From DATEAV01 sp964513155 (GTDB lineage: Bacteria; Chloroflexota; Anaerolineae; Anaerolineales; E44-bin32): a DNA stretch of 27,776 nt. Positions 15,138 through 23,764 of this stretch are shown one piece after another. The stretch covers positions 1 through 27,776 of the forward strand of contig CAZEMA010000024.1 of the NCBI GenBank assembly GCA_964513155.1, given 5' to 3'. The first letter of the stretch is position 1; each line of letters starts with the position of its first letter. Both the position numbers and the translations under genes were made by a program. The notes under the pieces were generated by a model, which did no database searches, was not told the origin of the DNA, and saw only the letters and a list, made by a program, of their open reading frames with translations.

Positions 15138-15998
15138 ATGTTAGGCGAGGAACGGAAGGTCGTCGGTTTGGTTCTAAGCGGTGGAGGGGCACGGGGGTTG
15201 GCCCACATCGGGGTACTCAAGGTGTTCGAGCGCGAGGGTATCCAGATCGATTGCCTCTCCGGTGCCAGTATGGGGGGCATTCTGGCCGCGGCCTACGCCG
15301 CGGGATTCTCGGCGGCGGATCTGGAGGCCGAAGCCTTGGGTATGGCTCGGCTGAGACGGCTGGTCGGCCTGGTGGACCGCTTGCCACCGAATCGAGGCCT
15401 CCTGGCGGGACGCAAGCTGCGCACCTACCTGACGCAGTTCCTGCCGCCGGAGCTTACCTTCGCTGAGCTGCGCATTCCGCTGGCTCTCGGGGCCGTTGAC
15501 CTGATGACTGGTCAGGAGGTTCCTCTCACCGAAGGTTCGGTGCTGCAGGCGGCGATGGCGACCAGCGCATTCCCGGGGGTGCTGCCGGCCGTCGAGTGGC
15601 GCGGACGTCGGCTGGTCGACGGGGGTCTGCTAGACAACTTGCCGGTCGATCTAGCGCGCGGGTTGGGCGCCGAGATGGTCATTGCGGTAAACGTGGGGCC
15701 GATGCCCGACGAGGCGGCCACGCCCCATCGTGGAGGGACATCCGGCCACATGCCCGAGTTCATGCGCACGGCCATGGATGCGATCTGGATCGTCACCAAT
15801 GCCCGAACCTGGACCAAGCTGGAGGCCAACTGGCCGGAGCTGCTGATCCACCCGCACCTGTCGCCGGATATCGGGGTTTTCTCGAGCTTCACCCGCGCAG
15901 CAGAGATCATCGCCATTGGTGAGGAGGCCGCCGAGCGGGCTCTGCCCCAACTTGCAGCGTATCGCCACTCGGGGTGCCTGCTGCCGCAAGTGGCGTAG
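15138..15998 (+). CDS. Patatin-like phospholipase, RssA/NTE family
   Basis: This is a 286-residue serine hydrolase with the patatin fold, expected to cleave acyl ester bonds of phospholipids or lysophospholipids. The oxyanion-hole motif SGGGARG lies at residues 14-20; the nucleophile is Ser44 in GASMGG; the dyad partner is Asp161 in VDGGLLDN. There is no signal peptide or membrane segment, so it should be cytoplasmic. The ATG at 15138 has GGGGGAGG upstream. It stands alone between two gene-free regions and has no obvious operon partner. E. coli RssA is of similar length and layout, but physiological roles in this group are mostly unproven. Confidence 0.95.
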   Translation: MLGEERKVVGLVLSGGGARGLAHIGVLKVFEREGIQIDCLSGASMGGILAAAYAAGFSAADLEAEALGMARLRRLVGLVDRLPPNRGLLAGRKLRTYLTQFLPPELTFAELRIPLALGAVDLMTGQEVPLTEGSVLQAAMATSAFPGVLPAVEWRGRRLVDGGLLDNLPVDLARGLGAEMVIAVNVGPMPDEAATPHRGGTSGHMPEFMRTAMDAIWIVTNARTWTKLEANWPELLIHPHLSPDIGVFSSFTRAAEIIAIGEEAAERALPQLAAYRHSGCLLPQVA

Positions 15999-16255
15999 GC
16001 CAGGGGGACATTGGGAGGACATCACGGCGGCGCCTGCCTTGGGCCTGCCGAGGGAAGGTTGCGCTCTCGAGCGGAACATCCCAGTCAGCCAAAGTCCACA
16101 GACGCCGATTCATTTCGCCGTGGGGGCCCGGACGACGAGCTGGCCGCGATCGTCCTCGCTCCTTGCTGCGCCCGCAACCGGACAAGGCCATTCGGAATCC
16201 CGTGAGGCGGACGATCGGGCACGCTTCCTCTCCCCGCCAACTGATAGGCAAGCCA

Positions 16256-16283
16256 AACGGCCCCTGCACTGGCGGGGGCCGTT
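16256..16283. terminator. Hairpin, probable terminator
   Basis: AACGGCCCC (16256-16264) pairs with GGGGCCGTT (16275-16283) over 9 bp. It is followed on the plus strand by CTTGTTGG and on the minus strand by TGGCTTGCC, both with some U. It lies 258 bases beyond the phospholipase stop, which is far for its own terminator. Confidence 0.5.
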
Positions 16284-16628
16284 CTTGTTGGCGGGTGGAC
16301 GCGGGGGTTCCAACCCTCGACCTCACGGATGTGAACCACGATGTGCGGCTCCTCAACCCCAGATCTCACGGGCAAGGGATTCCTGCAGCCGTGTGGTCAC
16401 CCCGTACGCAGTAACCGTGAGGACTACCGTGGGCCTATGGCATTCCTCTCTGACCGTCCGCGTCGAACCGAATCCGATCCCGACAATTGTGTGTTACCAA
16501 GACTTGCTGTGCTCGACAGCAGACGTGACACCTCCTTGAGACTCGCCTTCAGGACAGTACTGGTAGATGAGCAATCCCTAGCACGACGTCCTTATTCCCC
16601 AATCCGGAACGCGGCGCTTCGAAGAATC

Positions 16629-16661
16629 AGAGACCCGGTGCCGCGAAGGCGCCGGGTCTCT
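16629..16661. terminator. Long GC hairpin, probable terminator
   Basis: AGAGACCCGG (16629-16638) pairs with CCGGGTCTCT (16652-16661), and the inner bases extend the stem by about five pairs around the loop GCGAA. The plus-strand tail is CGTCTCTCC. The gene it serves is not clear; on the minus strand it lies 229 bases beyond the exporter stop. Confidence 0.5.
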
Positions 16662-16889
16662 CGTCTCTCCAGGAGGCGACGGTGTGACTTTCCACTGCGC
16701 TTCGCTGCCCCCTCCGCTGCGCTTCGGGGACCTTCGGCGGGACAGGTAACCCACGAATAGGGATTTCGCAGACCCCCTATCAGCGCCTGCGAGCACGAAT
16801 GGCCCGGGAAAGGTGCTCGGGTGTCGACGTGGCAATTGCCAACCCGATTATCGAATATCGTGAGCGGCTAGGCAGCCACCCATGCAGTC

Positions 16890-18815
16890 TCACCCGGCCC
16901 GGCTCGCGGGGGCATACTCGGGTTCCTCCGCCTGCTCGAATTGGCTGTTGTAGAGTTCGGCATAGAAGCCGTGACGAGCCAGCAGCTCCTCATGCTTGCC
17001 CTGCTCGACAATGCCGCCGTCTCGCATCACCAGGATTAAGTCGGCATCGCGGATCGTGGACAGGCGGTGGGCAATGACAAAGCTGGTGCGGTCCTTCATC
17101 AGGTCCAGCATCGCCTTCTGGATCAGCACTTCGGTGTGGGTGTCAACGGAACTGGTGGCTTCGTCCAGAATCAGCATCCTGGGGTCGGCCAGGATGGCCC
17201 GGGCGATGGTCAGCAGCTGCATCTGCCCCTGCGAGACGTTGGTGACCTCTTCGTTGAGCTCTGTAGCGTAGCCCTCGGGCAGGGTCCGGATGAAGTGGTC
17301 AACATGGGCGGCCCGCGCCGCCTCGATCACCTCGGGGTCGCTCGCGTCCGGGCGGCCGTAGCGGATGTTCTCCAGCATGCTGCCATTGAAGAGCCAGGTG
17401 TCCTGCAGAACCATCCCGAACATGCAGCGGAGGTCCTCGCGGGTGAGATTCCGGATGTCATGGCCGTCGACCCGGATGGCGCCTCGGGCGACATCGTAGA
17501 AGCGCATCAGCAGCTTGACCATCGTCGTCTTGCCGGCCCCGGTCGGGCCGACGATGGCGACCTTCTGACCGGGTTCGATCGCCGCCGAGAAGTCGTGGAT
17601 CACCAGGTGGTCGGGGTTGTAGCCGAAGTGGACGCCGTCGAAGTCTACGCGGCCGTCGACCGTCTGCACACGGACAGGCTCCGCCGTCTCGGGAGTCTCC
17701 TCCGCCTGGTCGAGGAACTCGAACACCCGCTCGGCGGCGGCCGCCGTTTGCTGCAGGATGTTGGAGATGTTGGCCAGCTGCGTTAGGGGCTGGGTGAACG
17801 AGCGCACGTACTGGATGAAGGCCTGGACGTCTCCCAGCGTGATGGTCTGCTGGATCACGAGCCAGCCGCCCAGGATACACACGGCGACGTAGCCCAGGTT
17901 GCCGATAAACCCCATGACGGGCATCATCAGGCCGGACAGGAACTGCGACCTCCAGGCGGCGCCGTACAGCGTGCCGTTGAGGACGTCGAACTGCTCCACG
18001 CTGCGGGCCTCCCCGTTGAAGGCCTTCATCACGACGTGGCCGCCGTACATCTCCTCGACATGACCGTTGACGTGGCCCAGATAGTCCTGCTGCTGCTTGA
18101 AATACTTCTGGGATCTGCTGATCACCACCCCCACGATCACCAATGACAACGGGACGATCAACAAGGCCACCAGGGTCATCAGCCAGCTGATGGTGAACAT
18201 CATGACCACCACACCCACCACCGTGGTCACCGAGGTGACAATCTGCGTAAGGCTCTGGTTCAGGGTCTGGTTGACCGTGTCCACGTCGTTGGTGATGCGC
18301 GACAGCACCTCGCCGTGGCTGGTGCCGTCGAAGTACCGGAGGGGCATCCGGTTGATCTTCTCGGCAATGTCGCGCCGGAAGCGGTAGGTGATCTTCATCG
18401 CCACGTCGGTCATGATCCATCCCTGGATATAGCTGAAAGCCGCCGAAAGCAGGTACAGCCCCAGCGTGGTCAGGATGATCTGCCCGATATAGCCAAAGTC
18501 GATGGAGCCGGTGCCGGCGATCTGCGCCATCACGCCCTCGAACAACTTAGTCGTGGCCCTTCCCAGCACCTTGGGACCAACGATGGCGAAGACGGTGGAG
18601 CCCGCGGCGAAGAGCAGGACGATGGCGATGGCTACCCGGTAGGCACTCAGGTAGCGGAGCAGCTTGGACATCGTGCCCCGGAAGTCGCGGGCCTTCTCGC
18701 CCTGCGCCATCATCGCCATCGGGCCATGGCCCCCAAATGGGCCGCGGCGCCGTCCGCCGGGCTGGGGGCCAAAGGGAAGGAGCCGATCGGAGGTTCTGCG
18801 CTCGGGCTGGTTCAT
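16890..18815 (-). CDS. ABC exporter half-transporter with canonical Walker B (heterodimer subunit 2)
   Basis: This 641-residue protein has an N-terminal six-helix membrane domain and a C-terminal ATPase. The start ATG at 18815 overlaps the TGA of the upstream gene (ATGA) and follows GAGGAGGAG; the longer frame to 18869 is rejected. Walker A is GPTGAGKTT with Lys429; Walker B LILDEATSSVD contains the catalytic Glu552; the switch His is in IAHRLST. The signature is NVSQGQ rather than LSGGQ. That variant is what the partner's degenerate ATP site would need in TM287/288-type heterodimers. The first 50 residues are a Gly/Arg/Pro-rich cytoplasmic tail. It is probably a multidrug or lipid exporter, with MarR control from the same operon. 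Confidence 0.95.
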   Translation of the reverse strand: MNQPERRTSDRLLPFGPQPGGRRRGPFGGHGPMAMMAQGEKARDFRGTMSKLLRYLSAYRVAIAIVLLFAAGSTVFAIVGPKVLGRATTKLFEGVMAQIAGTGSIDFGYIGQIILTTLGLYLLSAAFSYIQGWIMTDVAMKITYRFRRDIAEKINRMPLRYFDGTSHGEVLSRITNDVDTVNQTLNQSLTQIVTSVTTVVGVVVMMFTISWLMTLVALLIVPLSLVIVGVVISRSQKYFKQQQDYLGHVNGHVEEMYGGHVVMKAFNGEARSVEQFDVLNGTLYGAAWRSQFLSGLMMPVMGFIGNLGYVAVCILGGWLVIQQTITLGDVQAFIQYVRSFTQPLTQLANISNILQQTAAAAERVFEFLDQAEETPETAEPVRVQTVDGRVDFDGVHFGYNPDHLVIHDFSAAIEPGQKVAIVGPTGAGKTTMVKLLMRFYDVARGAIRVDGHDIRNLTREDLRCMFGMVLQDTWLFNGSMLENIRYGRPDASDPEVIEAARAAHVDHFIRTLPEGYATELNEEVTNVSQGQMQLLTIARAILADPRMLILDEATSSVDTHTEVLIQKAMLDLMKDRTSFVIAHRLSTIRDADLILVMRDGGIVEQGKHEELLARHGFYAELYNSQFEQAEEPEYAPASRAG

Positions 18816-21055
18816 CGCAGCTCCTCCTCGCTCAGTTGGGACAGGGCGATGTCCCGGTAGGGTTCGCAATCCCGCATAAGTTCCTGATGAGGTCCCTTGC
18901 CGACGATCCGCCCCTCGTCGAGCACGATGATCTGCTCAGCGTTCTTGATGGTCGAGATGCGCTGCGTGACGATCAGGACCGTGCTGGAGGCGGTGCCGGC
19001 CTTGAGGGCACGGCGCAGGGCGGCATCGGTCTTGAAGTCGAGCGACGAGAAGCTGTCGTCGAAGATGTAGATCGGCGGCCGTTTGACCAGCGCGCGGGCG
19101 ATGGCCAAACGCTGCTTCTGTCCGCCGGACACATTGGCCCCACCCTGGGCGATCTCAGTGGCCATGCCTTCGGGCGAGGCGGTGATGAACTCGGTAGCCT
19201 GGGCGATATCGGCCGAGGTTGTGAGCATCTCCGAGCTGGCGTCCTCATCGGCATAGCGCAGGTTGCTCTCGATCGTCCCGGAGAACAGGACGCTGCGCTG
19301 CGGGATGTAGCCGATCTTGTCCCGCAGATTGTGCTGCGTTACGTTGCGGATATCGACGCCGTCCAGGAAGATCGCCCCGGCACTCACCTCATAGAAGCGC
19401 GGGATCAGGCTGACGATCGTCGACTTGCCCGAGCCGGTGGTGCCAATGATCGCCGTCGTCTGGCCCGGCTGGGCGGTGAAGCTGATATCGTGCAGCACGT
19501 CCTCCTCCGCCCCGGGATAGCGGAATGAGACGTTGCGGAACTCAACTGCTCCGGCGAAGGGCTCGGGGAAGCGCTGGGGGACCTCCGGATCGCGGATGGC
19601 GACCTCGGTCTCCACGACGTCGGCGACGCGGTTGGCGGACACATCGGCCCGCGGCAGGATGATGAACATCATCGACAGCATCAGGAAGGAGAAGACGATC
19701 TGCATGGCATACTGCATGAAGGCCATCATGTCGCCGACCTGCATGCTGGACTGCGCAACCTGGTGCGATCCGACCCAGATGATCAGCATCGCCAGCCCGT
19801 TCATGATCAGCATCATCAACGGCATGAGGATGACCATGACACGGTTGACGAACAAGCTGGTGCGCGTCAGGTCGAGGTTGGCCCGGTCGAAACGCTCCTC
19901 CTCAAAGTCCTGCCGGTTGAAGGCTCGGATGACCATCATCCCGGATAGGTTCTCCCGGGTCACAAGGTTGAGCCGGTCGATCAGGCTCTGCATGATTCTG
20001 AACTTCGGCACCGCGATTTGATATACGACGACGATCAGGACGACCAGCGTTGCGACGGCCACGGCGATGATCCACCACATGGACACGTCTTTGCTCATTG
20101 CCCGGATCACGCCGCCGACGCCGATGATGGGGGCGTAGAAGACCATGCGCACCATCATGATCACGACCATCTGGATCTGGGTGATGTCGTTGGTGGAGCG
20201 GGTGATGAGCGAGGCGGTCGAGAAGCGGTCAAACTCGGTGCTGGAGAAGCTCTCGACCTTGCGGAAGACCAGCCGGCGCAGGTCACGCGCCAAGCCGGCG
20301 GCGGTCCGGGCGGCCAGGAAGCCCACCGCCACAGAACACGACCCAGAGAGCAGCGAGATCAGCAACATGCGGATGCCGGTCTGGAGCATGTAGTCGATCT
20401 GGAGCCTGCCCGTGTCCATGCCCAGTGCCGCGTACTCGGCCTTGACCGGGGCCACCGCCGCCTGCAGGATCAGACGGTCGCCCATGGCGGCGAACCGCTG
20501 ATCGACCGTGTCCGTCAGCCGGGTACGCTGTGACGCCGGTATGTTGGCCAGCATCGTGAAGACGTCCATCCCCGCCGGGATCCTGGAGAGATCAAATCCC
20601 AACTGAGAGGCCATCGCCGCTGCCTGGGACGGGTTGGCCAACAGCTGCTCAATGCCGGCGACGGTCAGGAGCGCCTTGCCCATAACAGGATTGAGTCGGT
20701 CGACAACCGCCTGATCGAGGTCGCCCTGCAGGACATAGACGGGCTCAGTGGCCAGCACGGGGTAATCCTGGACATATGTGTCGTAGTCAGGCGATCTCTG
20801 ATCCACCAAGGTGTACAGGTCGAGCACCTGTGCCTTCTCGTCCTCGCTCATGAAGATTAGAAGCCTGGTCATCTCGCTTTGGCGGATGGCGATGGGCACC
20901 GCGTTTTCCACGCCGCCCTGCTGTATGCCGACGTTGACGATTCTGGACATGTAGTCGGGCAGCGCCAGGTCGCAGTTCGCCTGGATGAAGAGCAGGATGA
21001 CCGCCAGCAGGATCAAGAGAATGAATGGTCGGAGGTGTTTGACTAGGCGCAGCAT
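18812..21055 (-). CDS. ABC exporter half-transporter with degenerate ATP site (heterodimer subunit 1)
   Basis: This 747-residue partner also has a membrane domain fused to an ATPase. Walker A is GTTGSGKST with Lys544 and the signature NVSGGQKQR is canonical. Walker B reads IFDDSFSSLD, so the catalytic Glu is replaced by Asp667, and the switch His is replaced by Gln698 in IVTQRIST. These two changes mark the non-hydrolysing site of heterodimeric exporters. Between the first membrane helix (about residues 10-30) and the next (about 205) is a roughly 170-residue extracytoplasmic insertion, much larger than in typical half-transporters. The start at 21055 has only a weak ribosome site (GAGGA fifteen bases upstream). 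It is the middle gene of MarR-ABC-ABC. Confidence 0.95.
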   Translation of the reverse strand: MLRLVKHLRPFILLILLAVILLFIQANCDLALPDYMSRIVNVGIQQGGVENAVPIAIRQSEMTRLLIFMSEDEKAQVLDLYTLVDQRSPDYDTYVQDYPVLATEPVYVLQGDLDQAVVDRLNPVMGKALLTVAGIEQLLANPSQAAAMASQLGFDLSRIPAGMDVFTMLANIPASQRTRLTDTVDQRFAAMGDRLILQAAVAPVKAEYAALGMDTGRLQIDYMLQTGIRMLLISLLSGSCSVAVGFLAARTAAGLARDLRRLVFRKVESFSSTEFDRFSTASLITRSTNDITQIQMVVIMMVRMVFYAPIIGVGGVIRAMSKDVSMWWIIAVAVATLVVLIVVVYQIAVPKFRIMQSLIDRLNLVTRENLSGMMVIRAFNRQDFEEERFDRANLDLTRTSLFVNRVMVILMPLMMLIMNGLAMLIIWVGSHQVAQSSMQVGDMMAFMQYAMQIVFSFLMLSMMFIILPRADVSANRVADVVETEVAIRDPEVPQRFPEPFAGAVEFRNVSFRYPGAEEDVLHDISFTAQPGQTTAIIGTTGSGKSTIVSLIPRFYEVSAGAIFLDGVDIRNVTQHNLRDKIGYIPQRSVLFSGTIESNLRYADEDASSEMLTTSADIAQATEFITASPEGMATEIAQGGANVSGGQKQRLAIARALVKRPPIYIFDDSFSSLDFKTDAALRRALKAGTASSTVLIVTQRISTIKNAEQIIVLDEGRIVGKGPHQELMRDCEPYRDIALSQLSEEELR

Positions 21056-21221
21056 ATCCGTGTCTGATCCTCATACAGTGATGACTGTCGGGCTCTCTGC
21101 ATTGACCTTGTGCATCTGCTTCCGCTGTCCGCGTCAGAGGAGAGGATTGCGTGAGCTCCCGGCAGCGCCGACAAGGCTGCTCGATTGGCAGGCGAAGAGC
21201 AGACCCTTTCCGATGGGCTCA

Positions 21222-21686
21222 TCAGTCACGCTCTTGCATGGCGTCATTCTCGAGCTGGTTGGCCCTCTCAATGAGGATCCTCAACGCCGCGGTGACCCGG
21301 TCCTGTTCCTCGGGGGACAGGAGATTGGCTAGAGCATCCAGCCAGCCCTGACGAGCCTGAATGCTCTCCTGCAACCTCCGACGACCCTCTTCGGTCAGGA
21401 CAATCTGCTTGACGCGCCGGTCATGCGGGTCCTCGGAGCGGACGACCAATCCTTGAAGCACCAGGCGCTCCAGCATCTGACTGGCAGCCGGGTGGGTCAC
21501 GCCCAGATCGTCGCCGATACCCGAGACCCCGCTGACGCCTTTGCGATGAATGTGCAGCATGGCGCCAATCTGGGACATTGAGAGTCCGCTCTCTTTGGCA
21601 TAGAGGAGGAGATGGCGCGTGGAGCCGCGCATGAAGAACGCGGCAAGTTCCTGGAGAGTAGCCGTCAGTTGGGTGGACGATTCCAT
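21222..21686 (-). CDS. MarR family transcriptional regulator of the exporter pair
   Basis: This 154-residue protein has the winged-helix layout of MarR: an N-terminal dimerisation helix, a recognition region GIGDDLGVTHPAASQMLERL (residues 57-76) and a wing ending in RSEDPHDRRVKQIVLTEEG, where DxRxxxxxLT is the family hallmark. The ATG at 21686 has GGAG nine bases upstream. It is the first gene of the exporter transcript; 166 bases separate it from the first ABC gene. A strong promoter with repeated AATTGAT lies immediately upstream, so it likely represses its own operon and is released by a compound that the pump removes. The ligand is unknown. Confidence 0.93.
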   Translation of the reverse strand: MESSTQLTATLQELAAFFMRGSTRHLLLYAKESGLSMSQIGAMLHIHRKGVSGVSGIGDDLGVTHPAASQMLERLVLQGLVVRSEDPHDRRVKQIVLTEEGRRRLQESIQARQGWLDALANLLSPEEQDRVTAALRILIERANQLENDAMQERD

Positions 21687-21699
21687 ACTTAACTACTCC

Positions 21700-21723
21700 A
21701 ATTGATTAAGGCGCCTAATTGAT
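21700..21723. promoter_or_regulatory. Candidate MarR operator
   Basis: AATTGAT occurs at 21700-21706 and again at 21717-21723, seventeen bases apart, around the perfect 8-base palindrome AGGCGCCT. The site covers the -10 hexamer and the expected transcription start of the marR-exporter operon, the usual place for MarR autorepression. Confidence 0.45.
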
Positions 21724-21747
21724 AAAGCCGCTATTAGGATTTGTCAA
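21719..21747 (-). promoter_or_regulatory. Promoter of the marR-exporter operon
   Basis: On the minus strand a perfect -35 TTGACA (21747-21742) and a -10 TATCAA (21724-21719, four of six) are separated by 17 bases. The start codon lies 33 bases downstream of the -10. Confidence 0.65.
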
Positions 21748-22064
21748 GGGTTCTTCGTCAGGAGGAATGATTCATCCTCGGAATCGTCCGGTCTGGCATG
21801 CGGGGCTGCTCCGTTTGCTGCTCCGAGGGCAACGTCTGACCCGAAACCGATGGGCATGAGGGGCGCGGCGATGAGTCTCGTGCGAGATCGTTCCGGATGG
21901 GCGTCCCGAGCCCTCAGTGGCGCCGGCCCGGAGCGAGGTTGGCTGGTGCTGCGGTCGGGGTTCCAGACGCGGGCTAGTCATAACCCCGAACGAGCGGGTG
22001 CATGCGAGGCAGCGAGTGGCAAACGGGCGAGGAAATGGGCGATGGGGGAATCGACAAATGGCTT
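21748..22064. other. Intergenic region without a supported gene
   Basis: About 317 bases between the marR promoter and the ceramidase remnant. Short frames exist but none has a ribosome site at proper spacing together with a recognisable sequence. I see no repeats or strong hairpins. Confidence 0.5.
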
Positions 22065-22610
22065 TCAGGCGCCCTGCAAGAGCCTGAGTGCCCGGTCCAA
22101 CAGAAGGTCACTGACGTCGTCGCGGTAGGGCGTTATGAAGGCCTCGTACGTTCCCTCGGCGAAAGCCTGCCGGTCCGGGAAGTACCCCGCCTCATCACCA
22201 CAGTAGCTGACCACGGCTATGTGCGGACGGCCGCTCCTAGCTTTGATGTCGAGGACGATACGGGTGAACGGTTCGCCTGGCAGTCCGACCAGCGATAACG
22301 TTCCAACCTCGAGAACCTGGAGCTGGGTGTGCATCCGGTCCGTCCCGCTCAACTCTCGGATGAGCCACTGGCGGGCCATCGCCCCTTCGGCTCGGGTCAT
22401 GGCCCGGCGGACCTCCCCGTGGCTGGCGCCGCTGGTCTACAGCCTTGCCAGCTCTGATCGCGAGTGCAAGTACCCGCCGCAATGGATCAGCAGCCTGATG
22501 GGAGAACCGCGATCCGTGCATATTACCCCAATGGATCGACGCGTCTCGCGGGGCCGACTTCGGACGTGTCTTGTCCCAGTGAAAACGGGTCGCCAGAATA
22601 GGTGATAGGC
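22065..22610 (-). pseudogene. Neutral/alkaline ceramidase-like gene remnant
   Basis: The last 111 codons (from ATG at 22400) match the C-terminal part of the catalytic domain of bacterial neutral ceramidase-like proteins: LEVGTLSLVGLPGEPFTRI, then HIAVVSYCGDEAGYFPDRQ, then GTYEAFITPYRDD and a final helix. Reading upstream in the same frame, TSGASHGEVRRAM precedes it, then a TAG at 22439-22437, then IGVICTDRGSPIRLLIHCGG, which resembles the family's earlier GxPxALLxNxxCHP strand with its His and Cys-His pattern lost. About 150 or more residues between the two parts and the whole N-terminus are missing. Full proteins have about 420-500 residues. Thus there is a stop plus internal deletion. The 111-residue ORF could still be translated but should not be an enzyme. 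Confidence 0.7.
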
Positions 22611-22870
22611 TCAGCTTAGGACGAAAGCTCGGGCATCGAAGGCAAGAGTCAGTGCGCGGAGGAGGTTCAGAGTCGCAGTGCAGTTCGGCGCAGCACTTGT
22701 ACTGGCTCAGACCCACTTATCTGAGCCTCATCAGAATCCCCTTTCTGGAAAAGGGTGATCCTCCCTGGCGGATTGTTTGCCGGAAGAGTGAGCGAGGGGA
22801 GCAGAGGTGAGAGCGCAGCGAAGAGACCCGGGTGACGATGTTGCTGCGTATTGCCTCTTCGTTGGACGGA

Positions 22871-23764
22871 CTACCCTTTCACCGCGCCTGTCGTCAAGCC
22901 TCCCACAATCTGGTCTTGCAGGGCGAAGTAGATGATCATGATCGGCAGCGCGCCGATCAACGCGCCGGCCGCAAATACCCCCCACCTTTGCCCGAATTGC
23001 GCGCCCGCGAACCTCTGTAGGCCGACCATCAGGGTGTATTGCTCGGTGCTCTTGAGCAGCACCCGCGCCAGGACGAACTCTCCATAGGTGGTGATGTAGT
23101 TGAGGATAGCAATGACGACCAAGATCGGGCGCAGTAACGGTATGATCAGCCGGGTGAAGATCTGCCAGTTGGTAGCCCCTTCCACCATGGCCGACTCGTC
23201 TATATCGCGCGGGATAGTATCGAGAAAACCCTTCATCAGCCAGATGTTGACGCCCATGGCGCCCCCCAAGTACACCAGGATCAGGCTCGTGTGGGTGTTC
23301 AAGCCTATGGAGGGGAAGATATCGCCGATCTGAGATATCATCAGGAACGTGGCGACAAGCGCCAGGAGGCCGGGGAATACATTGATCAGCAAGATGCCTT
23401 TAAGCATCGTCACGCGCCCGCGGAAGCGAAAGCGCGAGAACGCGTAGGCCGCGATCGTAGTGATGGCCAGTGAAAGCACAGACGTGATCGAGGCGATTTT
23501 GACCGAATTCCCGAGCCACCTCCAGAAAGGGAATTCCACCGAGGCCAGCAGTTCACGGTAGTTCCCCGCCCCTGCGTTCCTTGGGATCAGGGTTTGGGTG
23601 GCCAGAGTGCCGGTGGGATTGAGGGAGGCGGAGATCATCCACAGAATCGGGAAGACCGAGAAGACGATCAGGATCGCCGCGATCACCAGGCGTATGCCGA
23701 TGCTGAAACGGCGCTGCGCCTTGGCAGAAGTGCGGAGCCGCTGAATGGAAGCCAGACTAGACAT
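22871..23764 (-). CDS. Maltose-type ABC transporter permease, MalG-like
   Basis: This 297-residue protein is the second inner-membrane subunit of a carbohydrate ABC importer. The EAA loop that contacts the ATPase reads IPRDIDESAMVEGATNWQIF, the standard MalG form. Six membrane segments are visible, the first at about residues 24-45. The ATG at 23764 has AGGAGG nine bases upstream and overlaps the malF-like stop by eight bases; an in-frame GTG at 23770 sits too close to the ribosome site. No ATPase (MalK) gene is in the operon, so a shared ATPase from elsewhere is expected, as is common for this transporter class. It is the last gene of its operon. Confidence 0.95.
   Translation of the reverse strand: MSSLASIQRLRTSAKAQRRFSIGIRLVIAAILIVFSVFPILWMISASLNPTGTLATQTLIPRNAGAGNYRELLASVEFPFWRWLGNSVKIASITSVLSLAITTIAAYAFSRFRFRGRVTMLKGILLINVFPGLLALVATFLMISQIGDIFPSIGLNTHTSLILVYLGGAMGVNIWLMKGFLDTIPRDIDESAMVEGATNWQIFTRLIIPLLRPILVVIAILNYITTYGEFVLARVLLKSTEQYTLMVGLQRFAGAQFGQRWGVFAAGALIGALPIMIIYFALQDQIVGGLTTGAVKG

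Larger units (their letters stand above)
15999..16889. other. 890-base region without a supported gene
   Basis: Long open frames here overlap on several strands and none resembles a protein family. It contains two strong hairpins (separate entries), a short tRNA-like arm on the minus strand at 16324-16340 (judged not a tRNA), and two copies of CTGCGCTTCG near 16692 and 16716. The region separates the rightward phospholipase from the leftward exporter genes and probably contains termination signals and decayed sequence. Confidence 0.5.

Noticed and set aside
16288..16375. tRNA-like stretch on the minus strand with an anticodon-arm pattern (plus 16324-16340, loop TTCACAT, would read CAC for Val) and AGGTC after it
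   Set aside because: The T arm has two mismatches and lacks the invariant C56 (TTGGAAC), no matching acceptor stem can be drawn, and the D arm is poor. It may be a chance match or a very decayed tRNA.
15916..16539. A 207-residue plus-strand frame after the phospholipase gene
   Set aside because: It overlaps the end of the phospholipase in another frame, passes through a hairpin, and resembles no protein.
22733..22757. Small CCCTTT/AAAGGG hairpin as terminator of the mal operon
   Set aside because: The stem is only six pairs, about 115 bases past the malG-like stop, and has no T tract on the minus strand.
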